Origin: CAZCPB01 sp964500365
GTDB taxonomy: Bacteria; Planctomycetota; Phycisphaerae; Phycisphaerales; UBA1924
Assembly: GCA_964500365.1 (NCBI GenBank)
Contig: CAZCPB010000254.1
Coordinates: 1-5,931, forward strand
Direction: 5' to 3'
Length of the DNA stretch: 5,931 nt
The notes under the pieces are model-generated. The model saw nothing but the letters and a program-made list of their open reading frames with translations. It had not been told where the DNA came from and did no database searches. Below, one piece after another: positions 1 through 4,994 of the stretch (within the stretch, counting starts at the first letter, position 1; each line of letters opens with the position of its first letter). The position numbers and the translations under genes were made by a program.

Positions 1-281
1 CACCGCAGATCAGCCCTCCCCACGAGCCCCAAGCGTCAGCGCGGGGTCCGCGTCCGATTCTCCCGTCGCGCCAATCCCCGCGCCCACCGCCGACCAACCC
101 GCTTTCCACACTCCAAGCAGCAGCGCGCGCCCCCTTTCGTCCGCCTTCGCCCGCGAAACCCCCGCTCCCGAGCCGCCCGCCCACACGCCCCATCGCGCCG
201 CCGCACCCGCGTCCCCCACCCCGCCATCTCAGCGCAACGGCGCACACCATCACCACCCGCGCGACGGCCCCGCCCCCTGAA
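1..281. other. intergenic stretch, no supported gene
   Basis: This C-rich stretch on the + strand shows no convincing coding signal. A 69-codon minus-strand ORF (10-219) begins with GTG just after an in-frame TGA, has no recognisable domain and no Shine-Dalgarno site, and I do not call it. The + strand frame 1 is open from the window edge to a TAG near 326, but its translation is Arg/Pro-rich and looks like random reading of GC-rich DNA; a C-terminal tail of an upstream gene cannot be fully excluded. The only recognisable item is a short repeat-like element at 27-46. Confidence 0.5.
27..46. repeat. possible REP-like palindromic element
   Basis: The 20-mer CCCCAAGCGTCAGCGCGGGG folds as an imperfect hairpin: a 4-bp CCCC/GGGG outer stem, a 2x2 mismatch, then GC/GC around a GTCA loop. 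From memory, very similar strings recur between genes in planctomycete genomes, where the reverse strand is often translated into spurious ORFs ending in ...SLTLGAR-like peptides. Only one copy is in this window, so the dispersed nature is recalled and not shown here. Confidence 0.3.
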
Positions 282-499
282 GGCGTGCGCGGCATGCCGA
301 CCAGGGCTTGTGACCGCGTTGCCGTAGACCAAACTGGCCGGAAACGGCTGCCACCCGCCGCGCGGGTTCCTTACCCGCTCGCCGCTGTTCCCCGGGCTTG
401 CTCGCGGACCTCGCGGCGCCCGGGGCTACCCGCATTCGGCCCGCAGCGCGGGCCGAGATCAGAGTCGCACACTGGCGACACGCCCCGGCCGCCGGTGTG
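282..499 (+). ncRNA. candidate structured RNA or hflX leader (six hairpins)
   Basis: Six hairpins stand in a row. H1 282-288/292-298 is 7 bp with a GCG loop and one G-U. H2 335-340/345-350 has a GAAA tetraloop and two G-U pairs. H3 353-358/362-367 is 6 bp. H4 390-397/418-425 is 8 bp and perfect, with an inner CGCG/CGCG stem at 403-406/412-415 and a flanking T-G pair. H5 436-444/448-456 is 9 bp and perfect with an AGC loop. H6 468-477/490-499 is 10 bp with one T-G. Every non-Watson-Crick pair is G-U on the + strand and would be an A-C mismatch on the minus strand, so a + strand transcript is favoured. I could not match it to RNase P RNA, tmRNA, SRP RNA or a common riboswitch. It may be an independent RNA or the 5' leader of hflX, 178 nt upstream of its start. 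H4 and H5 could instead be dispersed palindromic repeats. Confidence 0.4.
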
Positions 500-676
500 G
501 CGGTGCTTTCGTGGCTAGTATTTCTCCCCATGATCCTGCTCTGAGCCATCGAGCCCGAGCCTCGGCCCAGTCGCGTTCGCGAAGGCGCGGCCGTCATGCC
601 CCTTTCAATTGAGTGATCGTTTTCGGTACGCCGCGGCATGGCTTCGGCCGTGCCCGCTTGAAGGAACACAGCCCTT
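500..676. other. hflX upstream region, no clear promoter
   Basis: No confident -35/-10 pair is visible. TAGTAT at 516-521 resembles a -10 box but has no partner -35 at normal spacing, and TTGAGT at 609-614 has no -10 at 16-18 nt downstream. The segment TCGCGTTCGCGA near 572-583 is nearly self-complementary. Transcription of hflX therefore may start further upstream, which would place the hairpin chain in its leader. Confidence 0.35.
660..665 (+). promoter_or_regulatory. Shine-Dalgarno site for hflX
   Basis: GAAGGA lies 11 nt before the ATG at 677, somewhat longer than ideal spacing. A second GAAGGA at 698-703 sits 6 nt before an in-frame GTG at 710, which would give a protein shorter by 11 residues. 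Both starts are possible; the residues between them are not part of the recognisable HflX domain. Confidence 0.45.
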
Positions 677-2116
677 ATGCCAGTCCCCCAGGAACGCGAA
701 GGAATCCAGGTGCGGTCCGAGCGAGCGGTGCTCGCGGCGGTCCGCCTGCCGAACTCCGTATACGACCACGCCGACCCGTTCGGCGAATTGCGCGCGCTGT
801 CCGAGCAGGCCGGCGCGGTGGTGGTGGGGGAGTTGACGCAGAACGCCAAGAGGCCGATCGCCGGCACGTACATGGGCGTCGGGAAGATCGAGGAGCTCAA
901 GCAGTTGTGCGTGGCGCTCGAGGCCAGCACCGTAATCTTCGACCATGACCTTTCGCCCAAGCAGATCGCGGCGATCGAGAAGGTGGTCGAGCGGAAGGTG
1001 ATCGACCGGTCGGAATTGATCCTGGACATCTTTGCCGCGAGGGCGAACTCGGCGGAGAGCCAGCTGCAGGTCGAGCTCGCGCAGCTCGAGTACACGTACC
1101 CGCGGCTGCGGGCGATGTGGTCGCACCTCGAGCGCATCGTCGGCTCGGGCGGCATCGCGGGCGTGGGGACGCGCGGCCCCGGCGAGCAGCAGCTCGAGAT
1201 CGACCGGCGGCTGGTGGCGGCGCGCAAGGTGGCGCTCCAGCGCGAGCTGGCCGAGGTGCAGGAGCGCAAGGCCCGCGAGGTGCGGGCCCGCAAGGCCGAG
1301 CACTTCACCGTCGGCATCGTCGGCTACACCAACGCGGGCAAGAGCACGCTCTTCAACTCGCTGACGGCGGGGGGCGCGTACGCGGACAACCGCCTGTTCG
1401 CGACGTTGATCTCGCGCACGCGTCAGTGGGACCTGGGCGGGGGCATGAACGTCATGCTCTCGGACACCGTGGGGTTCGTGCGCGACCTGCCGCACAACCT
1501 GATCGCGGCGTTCCGCGCGACGCTCGAAGAGGCGACGCACGCGGACGTGCAGCTCATCGTGATCGACGTGTCGGACGCGGCGGCGGAGATGCACTACCAG
1601 ACCGTGATCTCGACGCTGGACGATCTTCAGAAGCAGATCGCCAAGTCCGAGCGGGGGTCGGCCGGCGCGGACACGCCCGAGCGGATCGTGCTGCTGAACA
1701 AGGCCGATCGCCTGCGGGACAACGCCGCGCTGCTCGTGTGGCAGCGCAAGCTGCCCGGGGCGATCCCCATCTGCGCGCTGCCGCCGCAGAAGGGGGCCGA
1801 CGGGAAGATGGTGCCGCGGCGGGGGCAGGACGAGCTGATCGCGCGGATCCGCGAACTGGCCAAGGGGCGGGTGGAGGAGCTGCGGATCACGGTACCGATG
1901 CGCGAGTCCAAGACGGTGCACCTGATCGAGAACCTTGGCGAGGTGCTCGAGCGCGAGTACGACACGACGGAGGTGACGCTGCGGGTGCGGATCGGGCGGA
2001 GCCAGCTCGACCGGATCCGCGTGGGGGGCGCGCGGATGGACGTGCGGACGCTGGAGGGAGCGGAGGTGTACCCGCCGCGGACGGCGAGGAGGCGTGGGTG
2101 GGGAGAGGGGGAGTAG
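677..2116 (+). CDS. hflX: HflX family ribosome-associated GTPase
   Basis: HflX is a GTPase of the OBG-HflX group that binds the 50S subunit and splits stalled or hibernating ribosomes, for example after heat stress. The 479-residue product shows the family order. The N-terminal HflX domain (about 25-125) has FDHDLSPKQ at 88-96 and IDRSELILDIFA at 109-120. A helical middle region contains the signature RGPGEQQLEIDRR at 166-178. The G domain has G1 GYTNAGKST at 216-224, G2 Thr243 in FATL, G3 DTVGF at 263-267, G4 NKAD at 341-344 and a G5-like CAL at 366-368. A C-terminal domain follows. Differences from the usual consensus: Gln171 replaces Thr of RGPGETQLE, switch I reads FATLISRTR where FATLDxxTR is usual, and the G5 loop carries an extra stretch (about 369-382). 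The protein is slightly longer than typical 420-460 residue relatives, partly from a Gly/Arg/Glu-rich tail encoded by the G-tract at the stop codon. Start: ATG 677, alternatively GTG 710. Family assignment is very secure. Confidence 0.96.
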   Translation: MPVPQEREGIQVRSERAVLAAVRLPNSVYDHADPFGELRALSEQAGAVVVGELTQNAKRPIAGTYMGVGKIEELKQLCVALEASTVIFDHDLSPKQIAAIEKVVERKVIDRSELILDIFAARANSAESQLQVELAQLEYTYPRLRAMWSHLERIVGSGGIAGVGTRGPGEQQLEIDRRLVAARKVALQRELAEVQERKAREVRARKAEHFTVGIVGYTNAGKSTLFNSLTAGGAYADNRLFATLISRTRQWDLGGGMNVMLSDTVGFVRDLPHNLIAAFRATLEEATHADVQLIVIDVSDAAAEMHYQTVISTLDDLQKQIAKSERGSAGADTPERIVLLNKADRLRDNAALLVWQRKLPGAIPICALPPQKGADGKMVPRRGQDELIARIRELAKGRVEELRITVPMRESKTVHLIENLGEVLEREYDTTEVTLRVRIGRSQLDRIRVGGARMDVRTLEGAEVYPPRTARRRGWGEGE

Positions 2117-2144
2117 GGGGCGGGGAGGCGGGGAGGTGAAGGGG
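2107..2144 (+). other. G-quadruplex-capable tract over the hflX stop codon
   Basis: Five G-runs of 4-5 bases lie at 2107-2111, 2116-2120, 2122-2125, 2130-2133 and 2141-2144, separated by 4, 1, 4 and 7 bases. This satisfies the usual G-quadruplex pattern with runs of at least four, on the coding (mRNA-like) strand. The TAG stop at 2114-2116 falls inside it. No hairpin plus U-run terminator follows hflX, so this tract may affect 3'-end formation or stability; that role is inference. Confidence 0.6.
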
Positions 2145-2147
2145 AGT

Positions 2148-2179
2148 ACAGGAGAACAGGAGAGCAGGAGAGCGGGACA
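2148..2179 (+). repeat. 8-bp tandem repeat, four units
   Basis: Units are ACAGGAGA (2148-2155), ACAGGAGA (2156-2163), GCAGGAGA (2164-2171) and a degenerate GCGGGACA (2172-2179). The first three differ at one base only. It continues the purine-only character of the G-tract upstream, so the strand is almost free of pyrimidines from 2101 to 2179. Such repeats can vary in copy number by slippage. Confidence 0.7.
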
Positions 2180-2232
2180 TGCAGCAAGAAGCGCTTCGGA
2201 ATAGGTCGAAAAACCCGGGCAGATGGCTGGGG

Positions 2233-2260
2233 TGGACATCGGCCCCGGGGCGGCGATACT
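2233..2260 (+). promoter_or_regulatory. putative sigma70-type promoter of tRNA-Thr
   Basis: TGGACA at 2233-2238 matches the -35 consensus at five of six positions and GATACT at 2255-2260 matches the -10 at four of six, with a 16-nt spacer. Transcription would begin near 2267, about 30 nt before the mature tRNA. The spacer contains the perfect 10-bp palindrome GCCCCGGGGC (2242-2251). The same transcript could continue into the peptidase gene. Confidence 0.45.
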
Positions 2261-2298
2261 TCCTGTTCCGGCGCCGGGCAGTTGCCGCGGGCGTCTGC

Positions 2299-2370
2299 GC
2301 CACCTTAGCTCAGCGGTAGAGCGATGCTTTCGTAAAGCATAGGTCCAGGGTTCAAATCCCTGAGGTGGCT
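2299..2370 (+). tRNA. trnT: tRNA-Thr (anticodon CGU)
   Basis: A full cloverleaf is visible. The acceptor stem is GCCACCT (2299-2305) with AGGTGGC (2363-2369). The D stem GCTC/GAGC (2308-2311/2319-2322) closes a 7-nt loop. The anticodon stem ATGCT/AGCAT (2324-2328/2336-2340) carries loop TTCGTAA with anticodon CGT at 2331-2333, reading ACG. The variable loop is AGGTC and the T arm is CAGGG-TTCAAAT-CCCTG. Threonine identity elements G35, U36, G1-C72 and C2-G71 are present. The discriminator is T (U73), whereas E. coli tRNA-Thr has A73. The 3' CCA is not encoded (CTT follows) and must be added by CCA-adding enzyme. Confidence 0.97.
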
Positions 2371-2445
2371 CTTCGGCGCGTCCGCGCGGCGTTTCACGGT
2401 TCTCGAGCGGCGCGGGCGAGCGCGGCATCGCGGATAGCATGCCGC

Positions 2446-4938
2446 ATGAACTCGATTCTTTCCTCGGCCGCCGCGGTGCTGTCGGGCGTGTGCGTGCTGG
2501 CGTCGAGCGCCCGGGGCTTTCAGGACCCGGCGCGGGTGATCAACGACCGCGTCCGAGTCGAGTGGCTCGACGACGAGTCGTGCTGGTACCGGCACGAGCA
2601 GCGGGGCGGCGGGGCACGCTACATAAAGATGGATTTGAAGTCGGGCGAGCGGACGCCGCTCTTCGATGAGGCGCGCCTCGCCGCGGCGCTGGCCGAGCGG
2701 ATCGGCGGCGAGGTGCGCGCTGGGGCGCTCCCGATCGAGGCGCTGACCCTCAAGGGCGGCACGATGGTCATGCTCCTGGCGGGGCGGGCAGAGATCGTGG
2801 CGTGTGATCTCGAGTCGTACGCGCTGAGCGCGGCATCGGCGGAGGACCTGGGAGAGCTCCGCCTGCCGCTGGGCACGCGCCCGCTGCGGAGCCGCAACGG
2901 CGGCGGGTCCACGGGGCTTCTCGCCGTCAACGCGACCGGCGGCCCGGTGTCGATGATCTGGGTCGACGCGTCGGGCAGCGAGCGGCGGTACGCGGCGCTC
3001 GAGCCCGGCGGCCGCCACCGCCAGCACACGTACGCGGGGCACGCGTGGAGATTCGAGGACGCCGAAGGGAAGAGCCTCGGCAGCGCCCGCGCGCGGCGCG
3101 ATCCGTCGGTCGTGGTGATCGACGGGAAGCCCGGCGCGGGTGCGCGCGGGGAGGCCGATGAAGATGACGACGGCGAGCGCGGGCGGCCCGGCGCGCGACG
3201 AGAGGGGGCGGCGTCGCCGGACGGATCGTCGCGCGTCGAGTTCGACGGCGCGAACGTGGTCCTGCGCGCGACCTCGGGGGGCGCGACGCGTTCGCTGACG
3301 ACCGACGGCACCGCCGAGAGCGCCTACGCCGGCCCCGTGTACTGGTCGCCGGACGGCGCGAAGTTCGTCGTCTTCCGGGCAACGCCGGCGCAGGAGCGGA
3401 AGGTGTTCTACGTGGAGTCTTCGCCGCGTGACCAGGTGCAGCCGCGCCTGAAGTCGTACGAGTATCTCAAGCCCGGCGACCGGATCGCGCAGCGCTGGCC
3501 GCGGCTGTTCGATGGCGCATCGGGGGAGCAGGTGCCGGTCTCCGACGAACTCTTCGCGAACCCGTGGAGCATGGACGGAGTGCGCTGGGAGGACGATTCG
3601 TCGCGCTTCACGTTTGTCTACAACCAGCGCGGGCACCAGGCGGTGCGGGTGATCTCGGTGGACGCGGCGAGCGGCGAGGCCCGCGCGGTGATCGACGAGT
3701 CCTCGCCGACGTTCATCGACTACTCGCAGAAGTTCTTCAGGCACGATGTCGCCGGCACCGGCGAGATTATCTGGGCGTCCGAGCGCGACGGGTGGAACCA
3801 CCTGTACCTCTTCGACGGGCGCACGGGCGCCCTGAAGAACCGAGTGACGTCCGGCGAATGGGTGGTGCGCGGCGTGGACCGCGTGGATGAGGGGGCGCGG
3901 GAGGTGTGGTTCCGGGCGTGCGGGATCGTGCCGGGCCAGGACCCGTACCACGTGCACCACGCGCGGGTGAACTTCGACGGGTCGGGGCTCACGGTGCTGA
4001 CGCCCGGCGACGGGACGCACAGCGTCACGCCTTCGCCCGACGGCCGGTACCTCGTCGATCGGTACTCGCGCGTGGACCTCCCGCCGGTCACGGAGATCAG
4101 GCGGGCGGGGGACGGTTCGCTGGTCGGGGAACTCTGCCGCGCCGAGGTGGTGGGGGAGGGCGGTCCGCCGATGCCGACGCGGTTCGTCGCCAAGGGGCGG
4201 GACGGGGAGACGGACATCTACGGCATGATTCTCTGGCCGCGGGGCTTTGATGCCGGCGCGAAGTACCCGGTGATCGAGTCGATCTACGCGGGCCCGCACG
4301 GGGCGCACGTGCCGAAGGCGTTCCAGGAGCGTCACGGCCCGCAAGGGCTCGCGGACCGCGGGTTCATCGTCGTGATGATCGACGGGATGGGCACCAACTG
4401 GCGGAGCAAGGCGTTCCACGATGTGTGCTGGAAGAACCTGGCGGACGCGGGGTTCGCGGACCGGGTTGCGTGGATCAGGGCTGCGGCGGCGGAGTTCCCG
4501 GCGATGGACCTCGAGAACGGCGGGCGGGGCGTGGGGATCTACGGCGGCTCGGCGGGCGGGCAGAACGCGGTGCGCGCGTTGATCGACCACCACGACTTCT
4601 ACAAGGTCGCGGTGGCCGACTGCGGCTGCCACGACAACCGCATGGACAAGATCTGGTGGAACGAGGCGTGGATGGGGTGGCCGGTGGGGCCCGAGTACGC
4701 GGCCAGCAGCAACGTGGAGCATGCCGCGCGGCTCGAGGGGCGGCTGCTGCTCATCGTGGGGGAGATGGACGAGAACGTTGACCCGGCGTCGACGATGCAG
4801 CTCGTGGGTGCGCTCGTCCGCGCCGACAAGGACTTCGACATGCTGGTGATCCCCGGGGCGGGGCACGGCGCGGCGGAGACGCCGTACGGGTCGCGCCGGC
4901 GGCTCGAGTACTTCGTGGAGCATCTCGGCCGGCGGTGA
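2446..4938 (+). CDS. secreted S9 (DPP-IV-like) serine peptidase with VHL-like beta domain
   Basis: The 830-residue product belongs to the prolyl oligopeptidase clan (S9B-like; DPPIV_N propeller plus Peptidase_S9). Residues 1-24 look like a Sec signal peptide with a weakly charged n-region and likely cleavage after Ala-Arg-Gly24, so it acts outside the cytoplasm. A short N-terminal module is followed by a pVHL beta-like domain (about 158-226), a charged linker (236-253, Asp/Glu/Arg-rich), a beta-propeller (about 255-570, with WSPDG at 300-304 and SERDGWNHLY from 445) and the alpha/beta-hydrolase domain (about 576-830). The catalytic triad is Ser702 in GGSAGG, Asp775 in GEMDENV and His807 in GAGHG; Tyr614 in YAGP matches the oxyanion tyrosine of DPP-IV. 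The DPP-IV Glu-Glu motif (WVYEEE) seems absent between 287 and 300, so strict dipeptidyl activity is doubtful. The start is ATG 2446 because earlier in-frame starts lie inside the tRNA; no clear Shine-Dalgarno site is present. Substrate unknown. Confidence 0.93.
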   Translation: MNSILSSAAAVLSGVCVLASSARGFQDPARVINDRVRVEWLDDESCWYRHEQRGGGARYIKMDLKSGERTPLFDEARLAAALAERIGGEVRAGALPIEALTLKGGTMVMLLAGRAEIVACDLESYALSAASAEDLGELRLPLGTRPLRSRNGGGSTGLLAVNATGGPVSMIWVDASGSERRYAALEPGGRHRQHTYAGHAWRFEDAEGKSLGSARARRDPSVVVIDGKPGAGARGEADEDDDGERGRPGARREGAASPDGSSRVEFDGANVVLRATSGGATRSLTTDGTAESAYAGPVYWSPDGAKFVVFRATPAQERKVFYVESSPRDQVQPRLKSYEYLKPGDRIAQRWPRLFDGASGEQVPVSDELFANPWSMDGVRWEDDSSRFTFVYNQRGHQAVRVISVDAASGEARAVIDESSPTFIDYSQKFFRHDVAGTGEIIWASERDGWNHLYLFDGRTGALKNRVTSGEWVVRGVDRVDEGAREVWFRACGIVPGQDPYHVHHARVNFDGSGLTVLTPGDGTHSVTPSPDGRYLVDRYSRVDLPPVTEIRRAGDGSLVGELCRAEVVGEGGPPMPTRFVAKGRDGETDIYGMILWPRGFDAGAKYPVIESIYAGPHGAHVPKAFQERHGPQGLADRGFIVVMIDGMGTNWRSKAFHDVCWKNLADAGFADRVAWIRAAAAEFPAMDLENGGRGVGIYGGSAGGQNAVRALIDHHDFYKVAVADCGCHDNRMDKIWWNEAWMGWPVGPEYAASSNVEHAARLEGRLLLIVGEMDENVDPASTMQLVGALVRADKDFDMLVIPGAGHGAAETPYGSRRRLEYFVEHLGRR
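2917..3123 (+). other. VHL-like beta domain within the S9 peptidase
   Basis: Residues about 158-226 of the peptidase. Trp172, Tyr182, Thr195, His199 and Trp201 align without gaps to human pVHL Trp88, Tyr98, Ser111, His115 and Trp117, the residues lining the hydroxyproline pocket for HIF-alpha. Asn162, Gly177, Leu185, Pro187-Gly188, His194, Tyr196 and Gly198 also fall on conserved pVHL positions (Asn78, Gly93, Leu101, Pro103-Gly104, His110, Tyr112, Gly114). The key segment is QHTYAGHAW (193-201) against IHSYRGHLW in human. The alpha domain of pVHL, which binds elongin C, is not seen. The human residues are given from memory. Confidence 0.85.
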
Positions 4939-4994
4939 GGTCGGCGCGGCGGGGGGTATGAGGGAAAGGGCGCGTCGCCGGGGAGCACGAACCG
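4939..4994. other. short spacer between convergent genes
   Basis: These 56 bp separate the stop codons of the peptidase and the FG-GAP gene. There is no classical terminator. On the + strand there are G-runs at 4951-4956, 4962-4964, 4968-4970 and 4980-4983; the last loop is 9 nt, so quadruplex potential is marginal. On the minus strand a 4-bp GGCG/CGCC hairpin followed by a pyrimidine run is too short to call a terminator. Confidence 0.4.

Noticed and set aside
10..219. 69-codon minus-strand ORF
   Set aside because: It starts with GTG right after an in-frame stop, has no domain, and its end reads through the REP-like element as is typical of spurious ORFs.
282..520. RNase P RNA, tmRNA, SRP RNA or a known riboswitch in the hairpin region
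   Set aside because: I searched both strands by eye for the GGAAAGTCC and AGCAAGG cores of RNase P, the tRNA-like end of tmRNA, the SRP tetraloop context and common riboswitch cores; none is present.
530..544. Minimal leader peptide ATG ATC CTG CTC TGA
   Set aside because: Only four codons, with no Shine-Dalgarno sequence before it.
2376..2394. Possible terminator after the tRNA (GCGC/GCGC hairpin, then GGCGTTT)
   Set aside because: The stem is only 4 bp and the T-run only three bases; too weak to call.
605..2440. A 611-codon open frame on the minus strand
   Set aside because: It is antisense to hflX and runs through the tRNA; composition is Arg/Leu/Pro-rich and the + strand protein is unmistakable.
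2365..2445. Upstream GTG start for the peptidase
   Set aside because: It lies inside the tRNA acceptor stem, and the 27 added residues are Arg/Ala-rich and would precede a good signal peptide that starts at ATG 2446.
2446..2520. Lipoprotein signal in the peptidase leader
   Set aside because: Cys16 is preceded by Ser-Gly-Val, and Val at -1 does not fit the lipobox; an ordinary signal peptide fits better.
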